This document shows, one piece after another, positions 15,769 to 22,867 of a stretch of DNA of 26,506 bases (positions are counted from its first letter, which is position 1; each line of letters starts with the position of its first letter). The notes below the pieces were generated by a model that saw only the letters and a program-made list of their open reading frames with translations, did not search any database and was not told the DNA's origin. The DNA is taken from positions 1-26,506 of the forward strand of contig JARRON010000035.1 of NCBI GenBank assembly GCA_037383845.1. The letters are read 5' to 3'. This stretch comes from JARRON01 sp037383845. GTDB taxonomy: Bacteria; Pseudomonadota; Gammaproteobacteria; Steroidobacterales; XN24. The position numbers and the translations under genes were made by a program.

Positions 15769-16557
15769 ATGCGCATCATCACTCTGAACGCCAACGGCAT
15801 CCGTTCCGCCGCGCGCAAAGGCTTCTATCGCTGGCTGTCACGTCAGCGTGCGGACGTGGTCTGCATCCAGGAGACGAAGGCCCAGGAGCACCAGCTCGGG
15901 GACCGCATCTTCCGTCCCCGGGGCTACAGCTGCTTTTACTTCGACGCGGAGAAGAAGGGCTACAGCGGCGTCGCCCTCTACTGCCGACGCAAGCCGCAGG
16001 ACGTGATTTTCGGCCTGGGATCCGACGAGTTCGACGCCGAAGCCCGATACCTGGAAGCGGTCTATCCCGGCGTGGCCGTCGCCTCGGTGTATCTGCCTTC
16101 CGGCTCTTCCGGCGACCATCGCCAGGCGGCCAAGTACCGCTTCATGGACGAGTTCATGGACCACCTGAAGCGCATTCGCCGCCGCCGCCGGGACTATGTG
16201 CTCTGCGGGGACTGGAACATCGCCCACAAGCCCATTGACCTGAAGAACTGGCGGTCGAATCAGAAGAACTCGGGGTTCCTGCCCGAGGAGCGAGCCTGGA
16301 TGGATCAGGTGCTGGGGCCCAGGGGCTTCGTGGACGCTTTCCGGGTGGTGAACGAACAGCCGGAGGAATACACCTGGTGGTCGAACCGGGGGCGGGCCTG
16401 GGAGAAGAACGTCGGCTGGCGACTGGACTACCAGATCGTCACGCCGGGGCTCGGGGACCGGGTGAAGTGTGCGGCGGTCTATCGCAGAAAGCGCTTCTCG
16501 GACCACGCGCCGGTCACCGTGGACTACGATTTCGATCTCGGGGGCGACCCGGAGTGA
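15769..16557 (+). CDS. xthA: Exodeoxyribonuclease III / AP endonuclease
   Basis: This 262-residue enzyme cuts DNA at abasic sites and degrades 3' ends in base-excision repair. Catalytic residues of the exonuclease-endonuclease-phosphatase fold are visible: Asn7 (LNANGIR), Glu35 (QETKAQ), Tyr109 (VYLPSG), Asp148 and Asn150 (GDWNIAH), Asp220 (RLDYQ) and the terminal SDHAP with Asp245 and His246. The start at ATG 15769 is the family N-terminus (MRIITLNANG). No Shine-Dalgarno is evident. The TGA overlaps the GTG start of the permease gene (GTGA), so the two are co-translated. Its role complements mutM in the same window. Confidence 0.95.
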   Translation: MRIITLNANGIRSAARKGFYRWLSRQRADVVCIQETKAQEHQLGDRIFRPRGYSCFYFDAEKKGYSGVALYCRRKPQDVIFGLGSDEFDAEARYLEAVYPGVAVASVYLPSGSSGDHRQAAKYRFMDEFMDHLKRIRRRRRDYVLCGDWNIAHKPIDLKNWRSNQKNSGFLPEERAWMDQVLGPRGFVDAFRVVNEQPEEYTWWSNRGRAWEKNVGWRLDYQIVTPGLGDRVKCAAVYRRKRFSDHAPVTVDYDFDLGGDPE

Positions 16558-17915
16558 CCCACCCCCTTGCGGGCTGGCTTGAGGCGATCCGGATCTACCG
16601 GCACCCCCGGGTGCTGGCCATGCTCTTCCTCGGCTTCTCCGCAGGTCTTCCTTTCCCTATGGTTTTTTCCACCTTGTCCGCCTGGCTGCGGGACTTCGGC
16701 GTGGAGAGGGCCACGATTGGTTTTTTCGCCTGGGTAGGCATCACGTATTCGGTGAAGGTCCTCTGGGCGCCGCTTGTGGACCGGGTGCCCCTCCCCGGGC
16801 TGACGCGGCTGCTCGGCCAGCGGCGATCCTGGATGCTCATGGCACAGATCGGCGTCGGCGCCGGGCTGCTGGCCATGTCCCGGCTGGATCCGTCCCTGCA
16901 AATCGGCGCGGTGGTGGCTTTTTCACTCATGGTCGCCGTGTCCTCCGCCACCCAGGACATCACCGTGGACGCCTGGCGCATCGAGGCGGTTGAGCAGTCG
17001 AGGCAGGGCGCCATGGCAGCTGCCTACAACTTCGGCTACCGGCTGGCTGTGCTGGCCGGGGGCGCTGGCGCGCTGTACCTGGCGGACTTCTACGACTGGC
17101 ACGTGGCCTATGCCGTGATGGCCGGGTTCATGCTGGTGGGCATCGTCACCACCCTGGCGGTGGCCGAGCCGGAGCGGCGGGTCGACCCCATCACGGCGGA
17201 GACGGAAGGGGAGATTGCCCGCTATATGTCTGCCCACGCCGGACTCTGGGAGCCACTGCGGCGGGCAGCCGCCTGGATCGGCGCCTCGGTAGTCTCTCCC
17301 TTCGCCGAGTTCTTCCGTCGCAACGGCCGGTTCGCCCTGGTCCTGCTGGCGCTGGTGCTGTGCTTCAATATTTCTGATCGGGTGCTGGGCATCATGGCCA
17401 ACCCCTTCTACCTGGACCTGGGCTTCACGAAGTCCGAGATCGCCAGCGTCACGAAGGTCTTCGGATTCATCATGACCATCGTGGGCGCCGCGGCTGGTGG
17501 CGTGCTGGTGGCGCGCTGGGGCACCCTGCAGACCATGCTGCTGGCGGCGGTGCTGCTGGCAGTGACCAACCTCATGTTTATGTTCCTGGCCCTGTCCGGC
17601 CCGGATATCCGGCTGCTGATGCTGACCATCAGCGGCGACAACCTGAGCATGGGTCTCGCCGGCGTGGCCTTTATCGCCTGGCTGTCCAGTCTTACCAATC
17701 CCGCCTACACGGCGACCCAGTACGCTCTGTTCAGCTCGCTCATGTCCCTGGTGGGCAAGACCATCAGCGGCTGGTCCGGCGTGCTCGTGGACGCCTTCGG
17801 TTATCCCCTGTTCTTCGTGTACGCGGCGGCGACCGGCATTCCGGCGATCCTCCTGGTGCTAGTGGTAATGCGGCACCGGCCCGTCGCCGCGCCCGAGAGG
17901 CCGGCGAACGCCTGA
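16554..17915 (+). CDS. ampG: AmpG-like major-facilitator permease
   Basis: The 453-residue membrane protein has about 12 hydrophobic helices. It shows AmpG hallmarks: FLGFSAGLPFPMVFSTLSAWL (TM1), ITYSVKVLWAPLVDR, SSATQDITVDAWRIE and LTNPAYTATQYALFSSL. AmpG imports GlcNAc-anhydroMurNAc peptides for peptidoglycan recycling and, where AmpC/AmpR exist, for beta-lactamase induction. Neither partner is visible here. The start is GTG 16554, overlapping the xthA stop. Translation is probably coupled because no strong Shine-Dalgarno precedes it. Substrate assignment rests on family likeness. Confidence 0.88.
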   Translation: MTHPLAGWLEAIRIYRHPRVLAMLFLGFSAGLPFPMVFSTLSAWLRDFGVERATIGFFAWVGITYSVKVLWAPLVDRVPLPGLTRLLGQRRSWMLMAQIGVGAGLLAMSRLDPSLQIGAVVAFSLMVAVSSATQDITVDAWRIEAVEQSRQGAMAAAYNFGYRLAVLAGGAGALYLADFYDWHVAYAVMAGFMLVGIVTTLAVAEPERRVDPITAETEGEIARYMSAHAGLWEPLRRAAAWIGASVVSPFAEFFRRNGRFALVLLALVLCFNISDRVLGIMANPFYLDLGFTKSEIASVTKVFGFIMTIVGAAAGGVLVARWGTLQTMLLAAVLLAVTNLMFMFLALSGPDIRLLMLTISGDNLSMGLAGVAFIAWLSSLTNPAYTATQYALFSSLMSLVGKTISGWSGVLVDAFGYPLFFVYAAATGIPAILLVLVVMRHRPVAAPERPANA

Positions 17916-17959
17916 GGGATTCCGGAGCGCCAGCCGACGCCCGTCTTGACGTATGAAGG

Positions 17960-17981
17960 TTTGTGACACAAACTAGTTTGT
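17960..17981. promoter_or_regulatory. Two overlapping palindromes, likely operator of the membrane-protein/regulator pair
   Basis: TTTGTG-A-CACAAA (17960-17972) is a perfect 6-bp inverted repeat, and ACAAACTAGTTTGT (17968-17981) is a perfect 14-bp palindrome sharing five bases with it. Together they give three alternating TTTGT-type half-sites. A -35-like TTGACG lies at 17946-17951, with no convincing -10. The palindromes stand 22 bp before the likely start of the membrane-protein gene, which is coupled to a winged-helix regulator, so autoregulation is a reasonable inference. Confidence 0.65.
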
Positions 17982-18002
17982 AAAACCATGAGGGGCAGGC
18001 CC

Positions 18003-18635
18003 ATGAACGCGACGACGGAGACCCTCGACCGGCTGGCGGACCAGACGGCCCGATACGCCCGATACGCCCGGGGTGCCGGCGGCCTGGGTTCGGTCATCGG
18101 CGGCGTGATGGTGCTGGCGGCATTCGCCCTCAACGGTTTCGTCGACCTGACGCCGCCTTTACGCGGACTGCTGGCGGCCACGCCCCTGCTGTGGCTGTCG
18201 GCCAAGGCTCTCCTGCGCCGCCATTACTACCAGGCAGCCGGGACCGTGGTGGCCCAGCCCTCGTCGACCGAGCGGCGGACCCGCTTCTGGATGGTCCTGC
18301 TGCTGGCACTGATCGCGGTGATCGTGGTCGGGGTGGTCGCCGCCGCCATGGTCCGTGACGGCAGGGCTCCCGAGTGGCCGCTGCTGGGCTATGCACTAAT
18401 GGTGGGAATTATGCCGATCGCGGCCTGGCGGTGGTTCTGGTCGGTGAGCGACTTCCTCGTCGGGGTATTGCTGTTCTGCCAGTCCGCCGTGGTTCTCATG
18501 GGCGGCAACTACCCGGCCTCCTGGATGATCTACGCCGCAGCCTGCGCGGGCATCGCTATTCTTTACGGGTGGCGTGAGCACAGGGATTACCTGGCCCTGC
18601 GTTCCGAAATCTGCCGGCGAGGCCGGGCGGAATGA
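18003..18635 (+). CDS. Six-helix membrane protein of unknown function
   Basis: I do not recognise a named family. The 210-residue protein has a polar N-terminus (about 1-26) and about six hydrophobic helices, near residues 27-49, 54-70, 97-117, 126-144, 149-167 and 174-190. A basic tail ends the protein. ATG 18003 is preceded by AGGGGC. ATG 17988 is an in-frame alternative that would add five residues. Near the N-terminus a 9-bp direct repeat (about 18046-18068) encodes RYARYAR. The TGA overlaps the ATG of the next gene, a winged-helix regulator (ATGA), so the two are made together. The upstream palindromes suggest this pair controls its own promoter. Confidence 0.78.
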   Translation: MNATTETLDRLADQTARYARYARGAGGLGSVIGGVMVLAAFALNGFVDLTPPLRGLLAATPLLWLSAKALLRRHYYQAAGTVVAQPSSTERRTRFWMVLLLALIAVIVVGVVAAAMVRDGRAPEWPLLGYALMVGIMPIAAWRWFWSVSDFLVGVLLFCQSAVVLMGGNYPASWMIYAAACAGIAILYGWREHRDYLALRSEICRRGRAE

Positions 18636-18973
18636 AGCCCGGCGCCCAGGCAGCCATCGACGGCGTGCTGGGACTGGACCGGCTCGTCCACGAGCCCGCC
18701 CGGCTCGCCATTCTCACCGTTCTCAGCCAGGCCGAATTCGCGGAGTTCGGCTTCCTCGAGATGGCCTGCCGCCTCACCAAGGGGAATCTGTCCAGCCACC
18801 TGTCGAAGCTCGAGGCCGCAGGACTTGTCGCCATCGAGAAACGCTTCCAGGGCAAGCGCCCGCAGACCCGCGTGGCCATCACCGACGCCGGCCGCGAGGC
18901 GCTGACGGCCTACCGCGAGCAGCTCTCGGCCCTGATCCGCCAGGTTCCGAAGAAGGCGGCAAGGGACGGCTAG
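18632..18973 (+). CDS. Small winged-helix transcriptional regulator
   Basis: The 113-residue protein is a stand-alone winged-helix DNA-binding domain of the MarR/ArsR-like HTH_34 type. LDRLVHEPARLAILTVLSQ (about 15-32) is the family opening. The recognition helix lies in TKGNLSSHLSKLEAAGLV (49-66), the beta wing in the segment with QGKRPQTRVAITDAG (73-87), and a C-terminal helix for dimerisation at 88-105. It has no cysteine cluster that would mark a metal sensor of the ArsR kind. It is coupled to the membrane-protein gene by an ATGA overlap. It is the obvious candidate to bind the palindromes at 17960-17981. The signal sensed is unknown. Confidence 0.86.
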   Translation: MKPGAQAAIDGVLGLDRLVHEPARLAILTVLSQAEFAEFGFLEMACRLTKGNLSSHLSKLEAAGLVAIEKRFQGKRPQTRVAITDAGREALTAYREQLSALIRQVPKKAARDG

Positions 18974-19057
18974 ACGGGGCAAGCCCCGGATGCCCGGGTC
19001 TCTTGCCGTGTTCCGGGGGCACGACGCCGGCCACGGGCTGCACCCAGCCGGGCGCGC

Positions 19058-19474
19058 TCAGTGAAGGGGCCGCCGGCTGCCCGTAGCAGCCCTGTGCACG
19101 GGCGCGGCGTGATGGGCCTTCATCTTCCAGCCGGAGCGGGTGAGCTCGTAGATATTGGTGACCGTGACCAGCGCGGCCTGGTCATCTTCCTCGCCGATGA
19201 TCTCCAGGCCCATGTGCACGGCGAGACTGCCGGCCGTGGTCCGGTCCTGGCAGTCGAACCGGACATGCACGCCGCCGGTGGCTCCCAGGATCTCGCGCCA
19301 GCTCTGCAAGACGGCCGGCGGGCCGGCCAGTGGCGCCCGGCCGGGGTGGATGCATATGATGCTGCGGTCCGCGCTCCACAAGTCCTCCATGGACTGCAGG
19401 TCGCCTTCCCGGAAGGCGCGATAGAACGCTGCCTCGCAGGCATCAGGCGTCTCGAACGGGGGCGCGGGCTTCAC
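19058..19474 (-). CDS. SnoaL-like (NTF2-fold) protein
   Basis: The 138-residue protein fits the SnoaL-like/DUF4440 cone-fold family. Landmarks are FYRAFREGDLQSMEDLWSAD (17-36), ICIHPGRAPLAGPPAVLQSW (about 40-59) and a closing strand region TVTNIYELTRSGWKMKAHH. The family includes ketosteroid isomerase-like enzymes and many binding proteins. A conserved His-Pro-Gly after the Asp-containing helix marks a subgroup of short proteobacterial members. No substrate can be given. The start is GTG at 19472-19474, with only a weak GGAA upstream. It is divergent from the Rieske gene across a 57-bp gap containing two adjacent palindromes. Confidence 0.78.
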   Translation of the reverse strand: MKPAPPFETPDACEAAFYRAFREGDLQSMEDLWSADRSIICIHPGRAPLAGPPAVLQSWREILGATGGVHVRFDCQDRTTAGSLAVHMGLEIIGEEDDQAALVTVTNIYELTRSGWKMKAHHAAPVHRAATGSRRPLH

Positions 19475-19487
19475 GGGTTCCAGGGCA

Positions 19488-19506
19488 GAGATCTCCTCAC
19501 AGTGAG
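19488..19506. promoter_or_regulatory. Two abutting palindromes between divergent genes
   Basis: GAGATCTC (19488-19495) and CTCAC-A-GTGAG (19496-19506) lie directly side by side in the short region between the SnoaL-like and Rieske genes. They could form an operator controlling both promoters. If the Rieske gene instead starts at GTG 19502, the second palindrome would overlap its start codon. Confidence 0.4.
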
Positions 19507-19531
19507 TTCAAGCCAGCGCCAGTCAGTCTGC

Positions 19532-19855
19532 ATGCTTGCCGATCTGGACGATCCCGGCGCCAGGGGATTCCGGTTCGGTGCCGGCGAACGGCTCCGTGAG
19601 GGCTTCGTCGTTCGCCGGGGCGAACAGGCCTGGGCCTGGCTGAACGTCTGCCCCCACGCCGGGCGGCCGCTGAACTGGAAGCCGGACGGGTTTCTGACCC
19701 GGGACGGCAGCCGCATCATGTGCTCGGCCCACGGCGCCACTTTCGAGCCGGACACGGGACTGTGCGTGGCCGGTCCCTGTCCGGGCCGGCACCTGACGCA
19801 GATTCCCTGCGAGATCGTGGCGGGGGAAGTAATCGTGGATCCGGAAGGGCTGTAG
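19532..19855 (+). CDS. Small Rieske [2Fe-2S] ferredoxin
   Basis: The 107-residue protein is essentially a single Rieske domain. Cluster ligands are C-x-H (Cys40, His42 in NVCPHAG) and C-x2-H (Cys64, His67 in CSAHGA), with FEPDTGLCVAGPCPG after the second pair. Proteins of this size act as electron carriers for oxygenases or reductases, but no partner oxygenase lies nearby. There is no signal peptide, so it is cytoplasmic. The ATG at 19532 gives the family-like N-terminus (LADLDDPGARGF). A GTG at 19502 is in frame and adds ten residues. Neither has a clear Shine-Dalgarno. It is convergent with the next gene, with 4 bp between the stops. Confidence 0.86.
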   Translation: MLADLDDPGARGFRFGAGERLREGFVVRRGEQAWAWLNVCPHAGRPLNWKPDGFLTRDGSRIMCSAHGATFEPDTGLCVAGPCPGRHLTQIPCEIVAGEVIVDPEGL

Positions 19856-19859
19856 CCGC

Positions 19860-20153
19860 CTAGTCGGACTGGTCCAGGTAGTCCAGGGGGTCGGACCAGG
19901 ACTTCTTGGCCGGCCGGTCCAGGTCCGTGTCGAAGTCTTCCTTCGCCATGTCCATGGACCCGGAGTAGTCTTCCGGGGGTTCCGCGGCCGCGAAGTCGCT
20001 CTGTTCCCAGGCGTCGAAATCCAGCTCCTCGACGGTGCCGTCAAAGTACTGTATCTCGATCGTGGCCTCGTCGTTGTCCACGGCGACCACCTCGAAGCGG
20101 TCGTTGTTCGGCGTCGTGAACCATTCGCCAATATTCGGTGGTGGTAGCGGCAT
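19860..20153 (-). CDS. Small acidic conserved protein (DUF6763-like)
   Basis: The 97-residue protein is strongly acidic. Its N-terminal half reads IGEWFTTPNNDRFEVVAVD and IEIQYFDGTVEELDFDAW, a small beta-sheet fold I associate with the DUF6763 family of gammaproteobacteria. The C-terminal half is low-complexity and rich in Asp, Glu, Ser and Pro. No catalytic motif, signal peptide or membrane segment is visible, so it is probably cytoplasmic and of unknown role. The ATG at 20153 follows a GAGGA at unusually short spacing. A good promoter lies about 80 bp upstream. Confidence 0.75.
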   Translation of the reverse strand: MPLPPPNIGEWFTTPNNDRFEVVAVDNDEATIEIQYFDGTVEELDFDAWEQSDFAAAEPPEDYSGSMDMAKEDFDTDLDRPAKKSWSDPLDYLDQSD

Positions 20154-20230
20154 GTTCCTCGTTTCCCAGCTGCGGATGGCCTGCTATCCTTGCGCGCCCT
20201 CGAAGCCGGCTGCCCGGCCCCTTTACCCTA

Positions 20231-20258
20231 CTTATAGCCGAAAGGACCCGGGTCGCAA
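20231..20258 (-). promoter_or_regulatory. Probable sigma-70 promoter of the small acidic protein gene
   Basis: On the minus strand TTGCGA (20253-20258), a 16-bp spacer and TATAAG (20231-20236) match four and five of six consensus bases. It lies in the 215-bp region shared with the divergent marC gene. Apart from a 12-bp GC palindrome (GGCCCGCGGGCC, 20328-20339), I see nothing else there. Confidence 0.5.
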
Positions 20259-20368
20259 GAGACGGCATTAAGGGTCGATGATGAGGATATTCCTTCCGAA
20301 CAGGGATTCGTGGCAACCGAAATGGCCGGCCCGCGGGCCCCGAGGCCGATGCTGCGGCGCCGCTATCC

Positions 20369-20992
20369 ATGCTTGAACAACTGCTGAAAACCTTCGTCAT
20401 CTTCTTCGTGGTCATCGAGCCGGTGTCCCTGGTGCCCATGTTCGGCGCGCTCACCCGGGGTGGGGAGCCCGGCTATCGCCGGCGCATGGCCTGGAAGTCA
20501 GTGGCGATATCCGCGGGCATCTTCGTGGTGTTTGCCCTGGTGGGGGACTGGCTCCTGCAGGTCCTGGGCGTGAGCGTGGAGGCTTTCAAGGTTGCCGGCG
20601 GGCTTTTGCTCTTCATGCTGTCGGTGGACATGGTGTTCGCCCGCCAGTCGGGGCTGCGGAGCACCACCGTCCGGGAGCAGGACGAGGCCCGCTACCGCCA
20701 GGACATCTCCGTGTTTCCCCTGGCCTTTCCCCTCATCGCGGGCCCGGGCGCGCTGGCCACTCTGCTGCTGCTGATCGGTGACACGCGGGGCGACTGGACG
20801 CAGTTCGCGCTGGTTCTGGGCACCGGGCTGGTGGCCCTGATGGTGACCCTCCTGTTCCTGCTGATGACCCAGCCCATCATGCGCATCATGGGAGTGACCG
20901 GCGCCAACGTGGTGAGCCGCCTGCTGGGCGTTGTCCTGGCGGCGCTGGCCGTGCAGTACGTAGCCGACGGCCTGAAGGCGATCGCCGCCTAG
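20369..20992 (+). CDS. MarC/UPF0056 family integral membrane protein
   Basis: The 207-residue protein has six hydrophobic helices and the family landmarks FVVIEPVSLVPMF (about 13-25), VEAFKVAGGLLLFMLSVDMVF (about 69-89), FPLAFPLIAGPGALATLLLL and the C-terminal RLLGVVLAALAVQYVADGL. MarC proteins were once linked to multiple antibiotic resistance, but that link has been withdrawn and the transported substrate is unknown. The ATG at 20369 lacks an evident Shine-Dalgarno. Its TAG stop at 20990-20992 overlaps the TAG stop of trmB on the other strand. Confidence 0.92.
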   Translation: MLEQLLKTFVIFFVVIEPVSLVPMFGALTRGGEPGYRRRMAWKSVAISAGIFVVFALVGDWLLQVLGVSVEAFKVAGGLLLFMLSVDMVFARQSGLRSTTVREQDEARYRQDISVFPLAFPLIAGPGALATLLLLIGDTRGDWTQFALVLGTGLVALMVTLLFLLMTQPIMRIMGVTGANVVSRLLGVVLAALAVQYVADGLKAIAA

Positions 20993-21714
20993 ATATGCCG
21001 GGGCGGCGGCCCGGCCTGACGGTCGTTGCGCCGGCAGGCCAGGTCGAAGACCTCGTGGCCCAGGCGCAGGCCGCGGCGCTCGAAGCGCGTCAGCTGCCTG
21101 GCCGAGGGCCTGGGTGAGAAGCCCCCGCCGGGCGTGGCGTTGTCGAACCAGGGCGACGCCTCGCACGCCGCCAGCATGGCGTCAGCGTAGTTGGCCCAGT
21201 CCGTGGCCAGGTGGAGGCGTCCTTCCGGCACCATCACCCGGGCCAGGCTGTCGAGGAAAGCGGGCTGGATGAGCCGCCGCTTCTGGTGCCGTTTCTTGGG
21301 CCAGGGATCCGGGAAGAACACCAGCACCTCGTCCATGCAGGCGTCCGGCAGCCAGCCCTCGACGACCTCCACGGCGTCGTGGCGGATCAGGCGCAGGTTG
21401 CGCAGCCCCAGCCGTTCGATGGCCAGAAGAAGGTGGCCTATGCCGGGTTCGTGAACCTCCACCCCGAGGTAGTCCCGGTCCGGATGCCGCAGAGCCAGTG
21501 CGGCGAGGCTCTCGCCGTTGCCGAAGCCGATCTCGAGGGTCCGCGGCGCAGAACGGTCAAAGGCCTCGTCCAGGTCCAGCATCCCTTGCGGCGGGTCGAT
21601 GCCGAAGCTGGGCCACAGGGCCTCGATGGCGCGGGCCTGGGGCGCGGTGAGCCGGCCGGCCCGGCGCACGAAGCTTCGGACTTTGCGCCGGCGCCTGCCT
21701 TCATCCTCGCTCAC
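20989..21714 (-). CDS. trmB: tRNA (guanine-46-N7)-methyltransferase TrmB
   Basis: TrmB methylates N7 of G46 in the variable loop of tRNAs. The 241-residue protein has a basic N-terminal tail, the SAM-binding EIGFGNGES (61-69), VEVHEPGIG (86-94) and the catalytic stretch FFPDPWPKKRHQKRR (133-147). ATDWANYA and a C-terminal TRFERRGLRLGHEVFDL are also typical. It starts with GTG at 21714, 18 bp after thiG. The order thiS-thiG-trmB is widely conserved in gammaproteobacteria. Confidence 0.96.
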   Translation of the reverse strand: MSEDEGRRRRKVRSFVRRAGRLTAPQARAIEALWPSFGIDPPQGMLDLDEAFDRSAPRTLEIGFGNGESLAALALRHPDRDYLGVEVHEPGIGHLLLAIERLGLRNLRLIRHDAVEVVEGWLPDACMDEVLVFFPDPWPKKRHQKRRLIQPAFLDSLARVMVPEGRLHLATDWANYADAMLAACEASPWFDNATPGGGFSPRPSARQLTRFERRGLRLGHEVFDLACRRNDRQAGPPPRHI

Positions 21715-21732
21715 CGGAACGGGCTGGCCGGG

Positions 21733-22530
21733 CTAGAAGAACGTCCCGTCGATGGGGGAGGAGGCCGAGGCGAAACGCTTCCGGGGGATGCGCCCGGCCA
21801 GGAAAGCCTCGCGGCCCGCCTCGACGGCCTTCCTCATGGCGGCGGCCATCAGCACCGGGTTCTTTGCGCCGGCAATGGCGGTATTCATCAGGACCCCGTC
21901 GCATCCCAGCTCCATGGTCACGGCGGCGTCCGAGGCGGTGCCCACGCCGGCGTCCACCAGCACGGGCACCGAGGCGTTCTCGACGATGGTGAGGATGTTA
22001 TAGGGGTTCCGGATGCCCAGTCCGGAGCCGATGGGCGCTGCCAGGGGCATGATCGCCGCGCAGCCCAGCTCCTCCAGCCGGCGGGCCATGACGGGATCGT
22101 CGTTGGTGTAGACCATGACGTCGAACCCGTCGGCGACCAGGGTCTGCGCCGCGTCCAGCGTCGCGGTGACGTCCGGGAACAGGGTCTGCTCGTCGCCCAG
22201 GACCTCCAGCTTGACCAGGTTATGGCCGTCCAGGAGCTCTCTCGCCAGGCGGCAGGTCCGCACCGCGTCGTCGGCGGTATAGCAGCCGGCGGTGTTGGGC
22301 AGCAGCGTGAACCGGTCGGCCGGGAGGTGGTCCAGCAGGTTCGGTTCGCCGGCCTCCTGGCCGATGTTGGTGCGGCGGATGGCCACGGTGACGATCTCCG
22401 CGCCGCTGGCCTCCACGGCGCGGCGCGTTTCGTCGAAGTCCCGGTACTTGCCCGTGCCCACCAGCAGACGGGAGTGATAAGTCCTGCCGGCGACCCGCCA
22501 GGTGTCGGGCTTAGTGTCGCTGTCCATCAT
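21733..22530 (-). CDS. thiG: Thiazole synthase ThiG
   Basis: ThiG condenses deoxyxylulose phosphate, dehydroglycine and the sulfur carried by ThiS thiocarboxylate into the thiazole of thiamine. The TIM-barrel protein of about 265 residues shows SRLLVGTGKYRDF (20-32), IRRTNI, the Schiff-base lysine Lys107 in NLVKLEVLGD, AAPIGSGLGIRNP and VDAGVGTASDAA. Two adjacent ATGs exist. The first, at 22530, overlaps the thiS stop as ATGA. The second, at 22527, sits at better spacing from the AGGAGG just upstream and may be the main start. No thiamine-pyrophosphate riboswitch is visible upstream of thiS. Confidence 0.96.
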   Translation of the reverse strand: MMDSDTKPDTWRVAGRTYHSRLLVGTGKYRDFDETRRAVEASGAEIVTVAIRRTNIGQEAGEPNLLDHLPADRFTLLPNTAGCYTADDAVRTCRLARELLDGHNLVKLEVLGDEQTLFPDVTATLDAAQTLVADGFDVMVYTNDDPVMARRLEELGCAAIMPLAAPIGSGLGIRNPYNILTIVENASVPVLVDAGVGTASDAAVTMELGCDGVLMNTAIAGAKNPVLMAAAMRKAVEAGREAFLAGRIPRKRFASASSPIDGTFF

Positions 22531-22727
22531 CCGCCTCCTACGGCGTGGACGATCTCCACGCGGTCGCCGGGCTTCAGCTGCCTCCCGGCGTGGGTGCTCT
22601 TCGGCGCAATCTCGCCGTTGATCTCCATGGCGTAGCGCCGGCCGGCGAGCTCCAGCATGGCTACCAGTTCGGCCGCCGTGGTCTTCTCCGGCAGGCTCCG
22701 GGGCTGTCCGTTGACAATGATTTCCAT
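22527..22727 (-). CDS. thiS: Sulfur-carrier protein ThiS
   Basis: The 66-residue ubiquitin-fold protein begins MEIIVNGQPRSL and ends in Gly-Gly (VGGG), the tail that is adenylated and converted to thiocarboxylate for thiazole synthesis. Size and sequence are typical. Its TGA overlaps the first ATG of thiG, so the carrier and its acceptor enzyme are co-translated. A 7-bp hairpin lies ten bases before the start codon, and no clear Shine-Dalgarno is seen. Confidence 0.95.
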   Translation of the reverse strand: MEIIVNGQPRSLPEKTTAAELVAMLELAGRRYAMEINGEIAPKSTHAGRQLKPGDRVEIVHAVGGG

Positions 22728-22737
22728 GGCCCGGGAA

Positions 22738-22757
22738 AGGGTCTTGAAGTAGACCCT
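22738..22757 (-). promoter_or_regulatory. Hairpin in the thiS leader
   Basis: AGGGTCT, six bases and AGACCCT form a perfect inverted repeat ten bases before the thiS start codon, in the 140-bp region shared with rimO. No T-run follows, so it is not a terminator. The region is too short and lacks the conserved parts of a TPP riboswitch. It could be an operator dyad or a translational element. Confidence 0.45.
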
Positions 22758-22867
22758 CTATCTTACACCTCCGCCGCGGGCCGGCGGGTACCGAAGCCGC
22801 CGTGGCGCGCTACCATAACGGCCCGTTCAAGCCCACGGCCGCCCGGGCGGCAGGACTCGAGACTTTC

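Noticed and set aside
18046..18068. Tandem 9-bp repeat as a possible phase-variation tract
   Set aside because: There are only two copies and the unit is a multiple of three, so gain or loss would not shift the frame. It simply encodes RYARYAR.
22728..22867. TPP riboswitch before thiS
   Set aside because: The leader is too short and no conserved thi-box sequence is present. Only a simple hairpin is seen.
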